DNA of 64,000 nt from an uncultured Actinomyces sp. (GTDB taxonomy: Bacteria > Actinomycetota > Actinomycetes > Actinomycetales > Actinomycetaceae): NCBI GenBank assembly GCA_902373545.1, contig CABKMZ010000003.1, forward strand, positions 1-64,000, read 5' to 3'. The translations under genes were made by a program, and so were the position numbers. The notes under the pieces are model-generated. The model saw only the letters and a program-made list of their open reading frames with translations. It searched no databases and was not told where the DNA came from. Positions 27,245 to 37,096 of the stretch are shown one piece after another (the stretch's first letter is position 1; the number at the start of each line of letters is the position of its first letter).

Positions 27245-28510
27245 ATGGAGCGCATGAATGCCGGTTTCGGCCAGACTCAGCGACCGCTTGCGGCGCGCGT
27301 CGTGGACTCGGCACGCACGTTCGTGGCCGCGCGCCTGCGGGCGATCCCGGGGATACGTCACGTCATGGACGCGTGCTCGGTCGTCACGTCCTTCGGCTGG
27401 CTTGTGATTGGCGCGGCGATCGCTGGTTTCGTCGGAGCGATCCTCGCGGGCTGGGCGGAGGCTTTTGCGCTCTTCGTCGCCTGCCTGTCCCTGCTGATCA
27501 TCGCCATCATCCTCGTGGCGGCACCCTCCCCGTACCGCGTCTTTTTGCGCCTGGCTCAGGAGCGCGTGGTCGCCGGACAGACGGCGCTGGGTGAAATCCG
27601 GGTCGTCAATGACACAGCGCGCCGCGGCGGCTCGGAGGTCATCGAGTTGCCGATCGGCACGGGCGTCGCGGAGTTCGTGATCCCGGGCGTTTCCTCGCAC
27701 GAGACGTGGGACGAGTTCTTCTCCGTGCTGACCCGCCGCCGCGGCGTCATCGAGATCGGCCCGGCGCGCACCGTGCGCTCGGACGGCCTGGGCCTTTTGC
27801 GCCGCGTGCGCTCGTGGGACAACCCGGTGACCCTCTACGTTCATCCGCGTACCGTGCGCATTCCCTTCGAGGCGACGGGCTTCCAGGTCGACGTCGAGGG
27901 CGTGGTGACCGCGAAGCTGTCCAGCTCGGACGTGTCCTTCCACGCGCTGCGCGACTACGAACCAGGCGACGACAGGCGTGCCGTTCACTGGCAGTCCACG
28001 GCGCGCCTGGGCAAGCTCATCGTGCGCCAGTACGAGGAGACCCACCGCTCTCACCACCTCATCGTGCTCGACACGTCGCGCTCGTCGTGGGACCGCGACT
28101 CCTTCGAGGACGGGGTGTCGGTCGCCGCATCGCTGGCCCTGGCTGGAATCTCGGCGTCGCGCACGGTGTCGTTCGCTGCTGGCAAGACGTGGGTGCCCGC
28201 CACGAATGCGGGTGCCATGCTTGACGCTCTGTCGTCCCTGCCGATGAGCGGGCGCGACGACATTACTGCCCTGGCTCGCCGCGCCTACGCAGCCCGTCCG
28301 GCGGCCTCGTACGTGAGTATTGTCGCGCCTCCGTCGGTCAGCGACGCGGAGGCCGCGCACCTCGCCCAGGTCACCCCCAGGGACGTGACCGTGCAGGTGC
28401 TGCGCATCAACCCGAAGCGGCGTCCGCGTCGGCGTCGCCTGGAGGGCGGCGTGCTCTACGATTGCCCGTCGCTGCGCGATCTGGCGCACCTGGTGGGTGA
28501 TATCCGGTGA
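27245..28510 (+). CDS. DUF58 domain membrane protein, copy 2
   Basis: A 421-residue paralog of the DUF58 protein at 15606. It has two hydrophobic segments at about residues 48-95, the same central beta region (LPIGTGVAEFVIPG against LPIGTGTGEFVVPP in copy 1) and the signature DYEPGDDRR...HWQSTAR. The start ATG 27245 follows a strong GGGAGGAA site. Its stop overlaps the GTG start of the transglutaminase-fold gene. The C-terminal half is better conserved with copy 1 than the N-terminus, as expected if the DUF58/VWA-like part contacts a common partner. Confidence 0.84.
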   Translation: MERMNAGFGQTQRPLAARVVDSARTFVAARLRAIPGIRHVMDACSVVTSFGWLVIGAAIAGFVGAILAGWAEAFALFVACLSLLIIAIILVAAPSPYRVFLRLAQERVVAGQTALGEIRVVNDTARRGGSEVIELPIGTGVAEFVIPGVSSHETWDEFFSVLTRRRGVIEIGPARTVRSDGLGLLRRVRSWDNPVTLYVHPRTVRIPFEATGFQVDVEGVVTAKLSSSDVSFHALRDYEPGDDRRAVHWQSTARLGKLIVRQYEETHRSHHLIVLDTSRSSWDRDSFEDGVSVAASLALAGISASRTVSFAAGKTWVPATNAGAMLDALSSLPMSGRDDITALARRAYAARPAASYVSIVAPPSVSDAEAAHLAQVTPRDVTVQVLRINPKRRPRRRRLEGGVLYDCPSLRDLAHLVGDIR

Positions 28511-31077
28511 CTGCGAATGATCTGCGTCGGGCCAGGCCCTCGCTGCCGCTGCCGTCTTTCCTGGTGCTCGCTGTGCTTTTCACCGGGCCGGTCCTCACGC
28601 ACGAGGCCGTGTTCGGGTCCTGGGTCGGCCTCACTGCGGCCGGCGCGGGCGTTGTCGTGGGCCTGCTGATTGCCGCTGCCTCGACCCGCTGGTCGTGGGA
28701 CACGCTCTCCACGCTGGCGGCCGTCCTCCTCGCCTATTTCCTCGTGGGTGGGCCGGTCGCCTTGCCTGCGACGGTGCGCTGGCGTGTCGTGCCGACGACG
28801 GATACGCTGCTGACGCTCGTGCGCGGTGCGGTCAGCTCCTGGAAAGATCTGCTGACGCTGACGCCGCCCGCCTCCTCCTATGTGGGACCCGCTCTGGTTC
28901 CCTGGATAACCGGCCTTTTGTGCGCGCTCGGCGCCGGCCTCGTCTCGGTGCGCTGGGGGCGCCCGCTCCTGGGTATCCTCCCGGTTGCGCTCATGGGCAT
29001 CGTCGGCTTGGCTTTCGGTCCCTCGGGCCTCGTGCCGCCCGTGTGGCCGTTCATGGTGTGGTGTGCGGGTGCGTTCCTGTGGCTGACGTGGGCCTCGGCG
29101 CATCAGCGCCTCTCCCTGGGCCTGGACGTGTCCGTCAATCGACGAGGCCATGGCGAGGCTAGTGCGTCGACCGTGTCGGCGCGCGGCGCATCCCGTCAGG
29201 CCGTGTTCCGTTCTCGGCGCCTGTTGGCCGCGTCGCTGATGATCGTCCTCGCGGTGGGCGTGGCGCTGCCGGTGACGGACGCGTGGGGACCGAGCGGGCG
29301 ACGCATCGTGGCGCGCGAGCTGGTGGAGCCGCCGTTTAACGTGCGCCAGTACCCGTCGCCGCTGTCGGCGTTCCGCCACTACAAGAAGGACCTGGGCGAG
29401 CAGACCGTCATGACGGTCAGTGGCTTGCCCGCGCGCACGCGTATCCGTCTGGCGGCGTTGGACGTGTACGACGGGACGACCTTCACGATGAGTGCGCCGA
29501 AGAGCCAGATTTCGGTGCTGACCGCGGCGGCGGAGGACGGGAAGACACAATCCGTCAACGTGCGTAACGGCTACGTGGCGGTGGGCTCCACGATCCCGCG
29601 CACCCCTTCCGGTCTGAGCGACGGGGAGTTCACTGCGACAATCGAGACCGCGGGCATCGTCGGCCCGTGGGTTCCCGTGGCCGGTGATGTTCGTGAGGTG
29701 ACGTTCGGCGGGGAGAACGCGCGCACGCAGCAGGAGGGCCTGCGCTTTGACATGTGGGCGAACGCCGCCCTGACGACGGGTATTCCCGCGCAGCCGCAGG
29801 CGGTCACGGTGCGTGCCGACGCGCCCGTCGTCCCCACGGACTCCCAGTTCGCGGGGGCTACCCCCGTGAAGTTCCATTCGGACACGAAAGAGCCCTACCC
29901 CAGCGGCCTCGACAGCTTCATGGCCTCCATCGTGGGATCCTCCTCGACGCCCATTGAAAAGGCGCGTGCCATCGAACGCTACCTGCACAACGAGGGCTTC
30001 TACCTGACCGAGAATACCGACCAGTCGCGCCCCGGCCACAACCTCAACCGCCTGTCATCGATGGTCTCTGGCACCGGGGAGCTGATCGGCGACGACGAGC
30101 AGTACGCCGCGCTCATGGCCCTCATGCTCCACCAGCTCGGGTGGAACGCGCGGGTCGTCATCGGCGCCTACCCGGAGGGTGAGCCGACCGAGAGCATGAC
30201 GCTCCTCGGCTCGGACATGCACGTGTGGGTGGAGATGGAGTTCGAGGGCATCGGTTGGGCCGTGTTCGACCCGACACCCGACAAGGATCGGGTGCCGGAG
30301 TCTGAGTCGCACACGAAGAAGAACTCGCCGCGTCCTCAGGTGCTCCAGCCGCCAGAGCCACCCGAGGAACCCGTCGAGCTGCCCCCGGTCAGCCGCGACC
30401 AGGACGTGGCCGCCAAGGAACCGCCGCCCGCGGGCGTCCCCTGGCTCCTCATCGGCACCACGGCCGGCTCGCTGATCCTGCTGATTCTTCCCTTCGTGCT
30501 CATCGTGGCGCTCAAGGCCAGGCGAACCCGCGTGCGTCGCAAGGCCTCGCCCGGCGTCGCCCTCGTGGGCTCCTGGGATGAGGTCGTCGACATGGCACTT
30601 GACGCCGGCGTGCGCGTGCGCGCCGACCAGACGCGTCAGGAAACCGCCTGGGCGTTGGCCTCGTTCTGGAAGCTGCGCGAGGGGCAGGACGCCGAGTCTG
30701 CGGGCGACCAACCTGAGGGCGCCCAGGCCTCGGGAAGCGACCTGATCCCGGGCTGGACGATGTTCCGTGAGAGCGTGCCGATGACGGTGGCGATCGCCAG
30801 GCGCGCGGACGTCGCTGATTTCGCCGCCGAGGCCGGGCAACGGGCCGAGGCCGAGTCGGCGTGGGCGGACGTGGATCACCTCAAGCGCTCGCTGGCGTCG
30901 TCCGCGAGCCTGTGGGTGCGCCTGAGGCGTCGCTTCTCGCTGCGTTCGCTGGCGCGCAAGTGGCGCCTGAAGCCGACCGGAAGCCAGGAGAGACGAGGCC
31001 CGGCCGAGCAGCTGGATGACGGGGAGGACGCGGGTGGCCCCCAGTGGCGCCCATCGAGCGTGAGGAGTAAGTCGTGA
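28507..31077 (+). CDS. Transglutaminase-fold membrane protein, copy 2 (catalytic Cys replaced)
   Basis: An 856-residue paralog of the protein at 16829, lacking most of its hydrophilic N-terminal extension. There are about six membrane segments in the first 270 residues, then the transglutaminase-like core, a Pro-rich linker, a further membrane segment at about 645-670 and a cytosolic tail. The catalytic Cys position is Asp530 (GDDEQYAAL), while His572 (DMHVWVEM) and DPTP are present. So two triad positions survive here and one in copy 1. The GTG start overlaps the DUF58 stop, and the stop overlaps the kinase start. Confidence 0.85.
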   Translation: MTANDLRRARPSLPLPSFLVLAVLFTGPVLTHEAVFGSWVGLTAAGAGVVVGLLIAAASTRWSWDTLSTLAAVLLAYFLVGGPVALPATVRWRVVPTTDTLLTLVRGAVSSWKDLLTLTPPASSYVGPALVPWITGLLCALGAGLVSVRWGRPLLGILPVALMGIVGLAFGPSGLVPPVWPFMVWCAGAFLWLTWASAHQRLSLGLDVSVNRRGHGEASASTVSARGASRQAVFRSRRLLAASLMIVLAVGVALPVTDAWGPSGRRIVARELVEPPFNVRQYPSPLSAFRHYKKDLGEQTVMTVSGLPARTRIRLAALDVYDGTTFTMSAPKSQISVLTAAAEDGKTQSVNVRNGYVAVGSTIPRTPSGLSDGEFTATIETAGIVGPWVPVAGDVREVTFGGENARTQQEGLRFDMWANAALTTGIPAQPQAVTVRADAPVVPTDSQFAGATPVKFHSDTKEPYPSGLDSFMASIVGSSSTPIEKARAIERYLHNEGFYLTENTDQSRPGHNLNRLSSMVSGTGELIGDDEQYAALMALMLHQLGWNARVVIGAYPEGEPTESMTLLGSDMHVWVEMEFEGIGWAVFDPTPDKDRVPESESHTKKNSPRPQVLQPPEPPEEPVELPPVSRDQDVAAKEPPPAGVPWLLIGTTAGSLILLILPFVLIVALKARRTRVRRKASPGVALVGSWDEVVDMALDAGVRVRADQTRQETAWALASFWKLREGQDAESAGDQPEGAQASGSDLIPGWTMFRESVPMTVAIARRADVADFAAEAGQRAEAESAWADVDHLKRSLASSASLWVRLRRRFSLRSLARKWRLKPTGSQERRGPAEQLDDGEDAGGPQWRPSSVRSKS

Positions 31078-32639
31078 CGCGTGCAGGAGTGGTGGGAACC
31101 GGCCCGCGCATCGAGGGATTCCGGTGGATTCGTGCGCTCGGGTCGGGCGGTTTCGCGGACGTTCACCTGTATCACCAGCAGGTTCCGTCGCGTGACGTCG
31201 CCATCAAGATTGCGCGCTCGAATGTGGAGGGCGGAAACGAGGCGATTCGCCACGAGGCCGACGCGATGGCCCGCGTGTCCAGCCACCCGACCATCGTGAA
31301 TCTGCACGGCGTGGGTGCGCTGGATGACGGGCGCGAATTCCTCATCATGGAGTACTGCCCGGTGACGAACATCGCCGATCAGGTGCGTGCTCACCCGATG
31401 GACGTGCCCGCGGCGCTGGATTTGATCATCCGCATTTCCTCGGGCGTGGAGATGCTGCATCGGATGGGCTACGTGCACCGCGACATTAAGCCGGGCAACA
31501 TCATGCTGGACTCCTACCAGTCGCCTGTCCTCACCGACTTTGGCGTGAGCGCGCGCATCGGCGAGGGCAGGGACGGCGGCCTGGAGGGCTTCTCCGTCAT
31601 GTGGGCGCCGCCCGAGCAGCACGACGGAAGCGCCCCCGCGGACCCGTCGCAGGACGTGTGGGCACTGGGGGCCTCGCTGTGGACCCTGCTCGTGGGGCGC
31701 AGCCCCTTCGAAGACCCGATCGGGGATAACTCGACGGTCGCGGTCGCGATGCGCGTGCGTTCCGGGCGCCTGCGCTCCATCGGGCGCGCCGACGCCCCCG
31801 AGGAACTGGACCTGGTACTTCGGGCTGCGATGAACGTGGACCCCGCGCGCCGCCTGCGCACCGCGCTGGCCTTCGCCCAGTCGCTCCAGGGTATCCAGAC
31901 GCTCATGGGTCTTCCCGAGACGCCCATTGAGGTGCGCGAGGAGGCTCCCATTCCTCGTCCGACGGAACCCAGCGTTGCCGGGCACAGCGGCTACCCCGTT
32001 CCGGCGACGCCCGATGAGCAGGGCACGAAACTGCGCGTCACATCGGCCGCGCAGGAGAATACCGTCCGGGCGGGCGGGGGCTTTGACTTCTCCGAGTCGG
32101 GCGTCGTCCCGGTCGCGGACTCGTGGCACCACCCGCGCAACCAGTCGACGGGGCGAGCAGCGGCGACGTCCTTCGAGGGGGAGGAGGAACGCAAGGGGCG
32201 CTCCGTGCCGTTCCTGGCCGTCGTGACGCTCGCGGTGATCGCAGCGGTCGCGGCCGCCGGCCTCGTCGTCGCGATGCTGACCGGTGGGGGCCAGTCGGTT
32301 CGTATCGATCCCGTTGACTCCCCGAGCGCCAACGGGGATGATCCCGCAGACCTGACGGTCCCGCCGACTGCGCCGAGCGGCCTGAACGGGCGTCTGGAGG
32401 GCGAATCCATCGTGTGGACGTGGACCGCGCCGCCCGATCCGAACTACGCAAGCGAGGACCTGGCGTTCCAATATCGCCTCGATCGCCCGGGCGAGGCACC
32501 GATGGCCGCATCAAGCCCCGTCGCTTCCGTCACCCTGCCCGCCGCGCACGGAGGGGACAACTGCCTGACCGTGCGAACCGTCGTGTCGGCCTCCGGCCTA
32601 CAGTCTCAGCCTGTAAGCATCTGCGTCGCCGTCGAGTAA
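31074..32639 (+). CDS. Membrane Ser/Thr protein kinase with short ectodomain, copy 2
   Basis: A 521-residue Hanks-type kinase with all core motifs: GSGGFADV, VAIK, HRDIKPGN, DFG and APPEQ. A linker with low-complexity charged stretches leads to one membrane segment at about residues 382-403 and a C-terminal ectodomain of about 110 residues with a WTWTAP strand and two Cys (GDNC and SICV) placed as in copy 1. The GTG start overlaps the preceding stop. It ends 29 bp before the convergent mycosin gene; no terminator hairpin was noted between them. Confidence 0.92.
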   Translation: MTRAGVVGTGPRIEGFRWIRALGSGGFADVHLYHQQVPSRDVAIKIARSNVEGGNEAIRHEADAMARVSSHPTIVNLHGVGALDDGREFLIMEYCPVTNIADQVRAHPMDVPAALDLIIRISSGVEMLHRMGYVHRDIKPGNIMLDSYQSPVLTDFGVSARIGEGRDGGLEGFSVMWAPPEQHDGSAPADPSQDVWALGASLWTLLVGRSPFEDPIGDNSTVAVAMRVRSGRLRSIGRADAPEELDLVLRAAMNVDPARRLRTALAFAQSLQGIQTLMGLPETPIEVREEAPIPRPTEPSVAGHSGYPVPATPDEQGTKLRVTSAAQENTVRAGGGFDFSESGVVPVADSWHHPRNQSTGRAAATSFEGEEERKGRSVPFLAVVTLAVIAAVAAAGLVVAMLTGGGQSVRIDPVDSPSANGDDPADLTVPPTAPSGLNGRLEGESIVWTWTAPPDPNYASEDLAFQYRLDRPGEAPMAASSPVASVTLPAAHGGDNCLTVRTVVSASGLQSQPVSICVAVE

Positions 32640-32668
32640 CGGGTCGAGCAGGCCTTGGCCGGCCCGCG

Positions 32669-34039
32669 TCAGCGCGTCGAGCCGCCCGGCTTGCGCAGCC
32701 AGGACAGAACGACGAGGCTCCCCAGGAAGGTCGCGCTGCCCAGCGCGATGCCGATGACGGTGAGGTTGGCGCGCGTGCGCGCCTGAGCCCCCGAGGCGTG
32801 CTCGGTGACCGGCAGCGTGGGCGCGGTGTCTGCGCCGCTCGTGCCGGTCAAGGGGTTGATGGGGCCGTCGATGCGGGCGTTGGCGGCCACCGTAATGGCA
32901 GCGTAGGGGTTGATCATGCCCCAGCCGACGGTGCTCGTCGAGCTGGCCGGGCTCACGCGCCGAGCCGTGGCCTCAAGCCGCCACTTCCACATGGCGGGCG
33001 TCTCGTCGGGGTGGGCGGAGGCCACCAGGGCGGCTGCCCCCGCGGCGTACGCGGCCGCGAAGGAGGACGAACCGGTCGCGACGTTGTTGGCCTCGCCGGT
33101 CAGGCAGTCCCCGCCGGGCACGGCCGTGGTCAGCGACGAGATCGAGGGAGCCGCGATATTGACGTGAACGCCCGAAACCTGCCCGCCGTCGGGCACGCCG
33201 CCCGTCGCGCTGGTCACGGCCAGGGCCTGCGGGTGCGCGGCCGGGTAGCGCGGAACGGTGTCGGTCCCGTACTGCTGAACGATCTGGGAGTCCGCGTTGC
33301 CCGCCGATGCGACCACGAGGGACCCCTGAGCGGTTGCCGACGCCACGGCCTCGTCGAGGCGAGCGTCCTGCGTGGGCTGGGACTGCGGGACGACGATGAT
33401 CTGAGCGCCCTGGCTGGCCGCCCACTCGATGCCTTTCGCAGTCGTCGCCGCATCCAGGCCGGTGGGTCCCTTCTGCGGGTCTTCGTTGAAAGTGTCGTAG
33501 ACGCGCACCGGCAGCAGGGCGACGCGCGGCGCGACGCCTTCGAGTGCCGACTGCTCGGGCAGGAGCCGGGAGGCGATGATGCCCGCGACCTGGGTGCCGT
33601 GACCGTAGTTGTCGGTGCGGCCATCTCCGCCGGTGCTGACGAGGTCCAGGCCGGGCAAAACGATGGAGCCCGAGGGGAAACGGGAGGAATCCTCGCCGCG
33701 GTCGGTTGCGGCGCCCACGGGGGAGAAATGCTTACTGGCCGGGCTGATACCCGAGTCGACGATGGCGACGGTCACGTTGTCGCCCTTCGTGATGGCCCAC
33801 GCGCGATCGAGATCGAGGCGTTTGTCCGCCGTCTGCGCGTAGGTGGCGATGTAGTCGGTGCTGGTCAGGCAGCCGCCGGAGGCAGCATCGGCCGCACGCA
33901 CCCGCACCTCTGCGCGCGCGGGGGCTGGACCGCTCAGTACCAGGCTGGCACCCGCGAGGAGGCAGGCACCCGCGCGCAGCGTTCGCGTCGCCCGCGCGTC
34001 CAGGAGCCGGGGCTTCCTGCGGGGCCGTGCGCGGCTCAT
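32669..34039 (-). CDS. mycP: Mycosin, type VII secretion subtilisin-like protease
   Basis: A 456-residue membrane-anchored serine protease. It has a signal peptide (about residues 1-43), a peptidase S8 domain with Asp95 (VDSGIS), His147 (GHGT) and Ser326 (SSSFAA), an SAGN oxyanion motif, and a C-terminal membrane segment at about 428-448 before a short basic tail. This is the standard mycosin plan; mycosins associate with the ESX membrane complex and face outward. The ATG overlaps the eccB stop codon, so it is the last gene of eccD-eccB-mycP. The serine motif is SSSFAA rather than the more usual GTSFAA. Confidence 0.93.
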   Translation of the reverse strand: MSRARPRRKPRLLDARATRTLRAGACLLAGASLVLSGPAPARAEVRVRAADAASGGCLTSTDYIATYAQTADKRLDLDRAWAITKGDNVTVAIVDSGISPASKHFSPVGAATDRGEDSSRFPSGSIVLPGLDLVSTGGDGRTDNYGHGTQVAGIIASRLLPEQSALEGVAPRVALLPVRVYDTFNEDPQKGPTGLDAATTAKGIEWAASQGAQIIVVPQSQPTQDARLDEAVASATAQGSLVVASAGNADSQIVQQYGTDTVPRYPAAHPQALAVTSATGGVPDGGQVSGVHVNIAAPSISSLTTAVPGGDCLTGEANNVATGSSSFAAAYAAGAAALVASAHPDETPAMWKWRLEATARRVSPASSTSTVGWGMINPYAAITVAANARIDGPINPLTGTSGADTAPTLPVTEHASGAQARTRANLTVIGIALGSATFLGSLVVLSWLRKPGGSTR

Positions 34040-35538
34040 GAGCTGCCCCCACCGGCGACCTCCCGGCGGGCGGCTCGGTTCGACAGCTCAACGCCGGTCG
34101 GGATCAGCTCCAGCCATTGCTCGGGGACCCGTTGGATGAAATCCGCGTTCCAGCCAAGCCGTCGGAGGGTATCGTTTTGGTCCTCGCCGAGGGAGTGGCG
34201 CTGGCCCAGGTCGGAGACAAAGGTCAGCGGAGCCTCGGTCTGCCCGTTGCTGGATCCTTGCGCGAGCGTGCCGAAACCGGAGGCCACCAGGGCGGCCCCG
34301 GGCGAGAAGGAGGTCGGGACGTCGGCCGTGGGGTCCAGGTTCCACGAGGCCCGACGAGCACTGTCCTGCGACATCACGGTCAGGGTCGCGTGGGCCGACC
34401 CGGAAGGCTGCTTGCTGTCAGCGTTGCCCTGAGCGCGCTCCAGGGTCGCGCAGGGAACCTGGTCGCGCACGCGAATGACCTTGGGGTCGTCGCTGTCGGC
34501 TGCCGTCGAGTCTGAGTCGAAGGGATACAGGCCCTCCAGCTGCGACCACGCGTCGGGGAAGGGCGAGGGCTCCACGTCGGTCTTGGCGACCGTAAAGGAC
34601 TGCGCGAACGCGCTGGGCTGGAGGGTCAAAGCGCCCTCGATCGTGCCGTTGGGCGCAGCGGTCGTGCCCTCGTACAGGGCGGCGGCCAGCGGCGACAGCG
34701 GGTAGGCGTGCCCGGTGGCCACCAGCACGTAGTAGGTGGTGCTACCCGTATCCTTCACGGCGATGACGCTGCCCTGGCGCAGTGAGGCGTTGTTCTGGGG
34801 GGACGAGGCCATGGCGCCACCCGGTTCTGCCACACCCCATGTGGTCAGGTCGGGACCGTCGTCGAAGAGAGACACCCAGTTGGGGTCCACGGAGATGGGG
34901 GAGGTGCCGATGCGCAGGCGCGCGACGATGTCGCTGGCGCTGCCGGGGATACGGAACTTGGATGATCCTGCGACGATGAAGGAGTCGGAACTCCCGGAGG
35001 GTGTGACGTGGGCGCTGCGGGCGCTGTGTAGGCCGTTGCTCGACAGGAGCGAGGAGTTGCCGATCCACGTGAAGGTGTGTTCGGAGATGGCGCAGCTGGT
35101 CCAGTCGGCGGTCATGTGGTCGGCGCTGGAGGGCACGTCCTCGGGCGCGTCGGGGATGCCGAGCGCCTGCCCCTGGCTGTATTTGCTCAGGTCGGAGGTG
35201 GAGATTTTCATCGTGCCGGTCGAAGAATCGCCGAGGAGGCGCGCGGAGGTCCGGTTGGTGATCGGGTGCCACTGTCCGTCTTGGAGGTAGTAGCGGGCGC
35301 CGGAGCTGGAGACGATCGCCAGGCCGAAGGATTGTGAAGAGTCGGCGGTCGAGTAGAGGAATCGCAGGCCGACGCTGACCAGCAGCATGACGAGTGCGAG
35401 TGAGACGCCGACGATGAAGGGGCGGGTCGGGGCTTGCGGCTCGACCTCTTTGCCGTCGGGCGAGCCCGCGACGAAGGAGGTGATCAGGCGACGCCTGTTG
35501 TAGCGCTGGGCTTCGAGGATGTCCTTATTTGATGCCAT
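34036..35538 (-). CDS. eccB: Type VII secretion protein EccB
   Basis: A 500-residue core component of the ESX inner-membrane complex. The short cytosolic N-terminus has the family pattern (AQRYNRRRLITSFVAG), followed by one membrane segment at about residues 40-62 and a large extracytoplasmic domain rich in Ser/Thr. The open frame extends 660 bp upstream inside eccD, but ATG 35538 is the correct start: it overlaps the eccD stop (TAATG) and gives the family N-terminus. Two Cys (TSCAIS and VPCATL) could form the periplasmic disulfide known in EccB proteins. The stop overlaps the mycosin start. Confidence 0.9.
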   Translation of the reverse strand: MASNKDILEAQRYNRRRLITSFVAGSPDGKEVEPQAPTRPFIVGVSLALVMLLVSVGLRFLYSTADSSQSFGLAIVSSSGARYYLQDGQWHPITNRTSARLLGDSSTGTMKISTSDLSKYSQGQALGIPDAPEDVPSSADHMTADWTSCAISEHTFTWIGNSSLLSSNGLHSARSAHVTPSGSSDSFIVAGSSKFRIPGSASDIVARLRIGTSPISVDPNWVSLFDDGPDLTTWGVAEPGGAMASSPQNNASLRQGSVIAVKDTGSTTYYVLVATGHAYPLSPLAAALYEGTTAAPNGTIEGALTLQPSAFAQSFTVAKTDVEPSPFPDAWSQLEGLYPFDSDSTAADSDDPKVIRVRDQVPCATLERAQGNADSKQPSGSAHATLTVMSQDSARRASWNLDPTADVPTSFSPGAALVASGFGTLAQGSSNGQTEAPLTFVSDLGQRHSLGEDQNDTLRRLGWNADFIQRVPEQWLELIPTGVELSNRAARREVAGGGSS

Positions 35539-36893
35539 TACATTCCCCACATGTAGAGGGCGAAGGGCGGGATGGCGACGATGATGAGGGTGGCGAAGGT
35601 ATCGGCGGTGCGCGAGAGCCACGGCCGAACCTTCGGGGTCACGACGTTCATGGCAAGCACGAGAAGGCTTCCGGCCAGGGAAGTGACGAGCACGAGCAGC
35701 GCGGTCGTGGGCGCCAGGAGCGCGGCTGTGAAGGCTGCCCACGAGAGGATGGCCATGCCGGAGATGACGCCGATGAGGACTTCGATGCGCGAGCGGATCG
35801 AGCGGGTTGAGAGCATGAGGGCCGTGCCGATAAGCGCGCAGAGGATGACGCCTTCCATGGACGAGGCCAGGATCGGGGCCAGGATGATCAGGCTCAGGCA
35901 GGTGCCGAGCCGGATAGACACGGACAGGGCGACACCCATCGAGACGGATTTGCCGATCTGGCGGGGGTCGATGTGGGCGGTTGCGGAGGGGCCGGTTACG
36001 CGCACGGGGACCGAGGCCATGGCGAGCCACGGGATAGCCAGGCAGATCAGGAGAAGGAGCGCGCTGAGCAGTGCTGTCACGCGGGCGGCGCTCATGCCGA
36101 GGGCCCCCGAAAAGAGGCTGAAGGAACTCAACGTGACACCGACGATGGCGGGGCACAGGCCGCTTGCACGCAGCTTCCCAGGAAGGACGAGGTGACACAG
36201 GGCGCCGATGGTGAGGGCGGCTCCCGCGGCAAGGGCGCCGGAGGTGGTCCAGGGGCCGGCCGGTAGGGCGCCGGCGCTCGCGCAGGCGAGGAGGACGGGG
36301 GCGCAGCCAGCCAGGACGGCGACGGAGGAGTGCTCGAGCCTGCGCGAGACGACGGCAGCGGTGCCGGTGAGGAGGAGGGCACCGACGATGCCGATAATCG
36401 GATAGGCGATGAGACGGACCCCGTCGAAGGAGGAATCAGCGCCCAGGAGTGACGTCCCATGGGTCGAAGCGGAGACGAGGAGGGCGCTGGCCAGGCCGAC
36501 GAAGACAGCGGATGCGTAGACCGAGAGCTGTAGGGAGTCGAGGGGGGTCCACGGGTCGACGGTGGTTTCGACGGCACTTCCAACGGCCTCGACGAGGTCG
36601 TCAAAGCGCTGGTCTTCTCGGCCCTGCCCGGCGCGCTCGAGCGTCAGGGCTGCCCCTGCGCGCACGCCCTGGTCGCGCAGACACAGGGACTGGTCGAGGA
36701 CCTGTCCTGAGGATGTTGAGACGGTGAACCCGGCGGACGCGCCGTACACGTCCATGCGTCCGAGGCTGCGCAAAATCGTGGGAATAAGCTCCGCCAGCGG
36801 AGACAACTGAGGAACCGACAGATCGACCGTTTGTTCATCAAAGGTGACTGTCAGTGGAGTGAGTGCAGCGGCGGTATGCGTGCTCTGGGCCAT
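35538..36893 (-). CDS. eccD: Type VII secretion integral membrane protein EccD
   Basis: A 451-residue protein with a ubiquitin-like N-terminal domain (about residues 10-90, YukD-like) and about eleven membrane segments, the defining EccD plan. EccD forms the membrane vestibule of the ESX complex. The start at 36893 is preceded by GGAGGA. It is the first gene of eccD-eccB-mycP and diverges from the WXG100 gene pair across a 203-bp gap. No EccC ATPase or EccE is encoded anywhere in the window. Confidence 0.9.
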   Translation of the reverse strand: MAQSTHTAAALTPLTVTFDEQTVDLSVPQLSPLAELIPTILRSLGRMDVYGASAGFTVSTSSGQVLDQSLCLRDQGVRAGAALTLERAGQGREDQRFDDLVEAVGSAVETTVDPWTPLDSLQLSVYASAVFVGLASALLVSASTHGTSLLGADSSFDGVRLIAYPIIGIVGALLLTGTAAVVSRRLEHSSVAVLAGCAPVLLACASAGALPAGPWTTSGALAAGAALTIGALCHLVLPGKLRASGLCPAIVGVTLSSFSLFSGALGMSAARVTALLSALLLLICLAIPWLAMASVPVRVTGPSATAHIDPRQIGKSVSMGVALSVSIRLGTCLSLIILAPILASSMEGVILCALIGTALMLSTRSIRSRIEVLIGVISGMAILSWAAFTAALLAPTTALLVLVTSLAGSLLVLAMNVVTPKVRPWLSRTADTFATLIIVAIPPFALYMWGM

Positions 36894-37028
36894 CGTCTCC
36901 TCCGGGTTGTTGTGTTCCTAGTCTGCCCGTTTGTGGTGTCTGGGGCAAGCTGTCATACCTCTGCAAGACGGTCGAACTTTGTCAAAAACCTGTCTCAAGT
37001 TCATGGACTTTTGCACGTATGTGTGGTT

Positions 37029-37034
37029 AGACTG
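37029..37034 (+). promoter_or_regulatory. Possible -10 box TAGACT for the WXG100 operon
   Basis: TAGACT lies 62 nt before the first WXG100 start, in the divergent gap with eccD. A weak TGGACT sits 19 bp upstream. The GGGAGGAA ribosome site lies just before the start codon. Confidence 0.4.
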
Positions 37035-37096
37035 GGCTTGTCAGAAGGGCGGTTCCGCCGTTGGAGCGCTCTTTCACAGATGATCTGGGAGGAATA

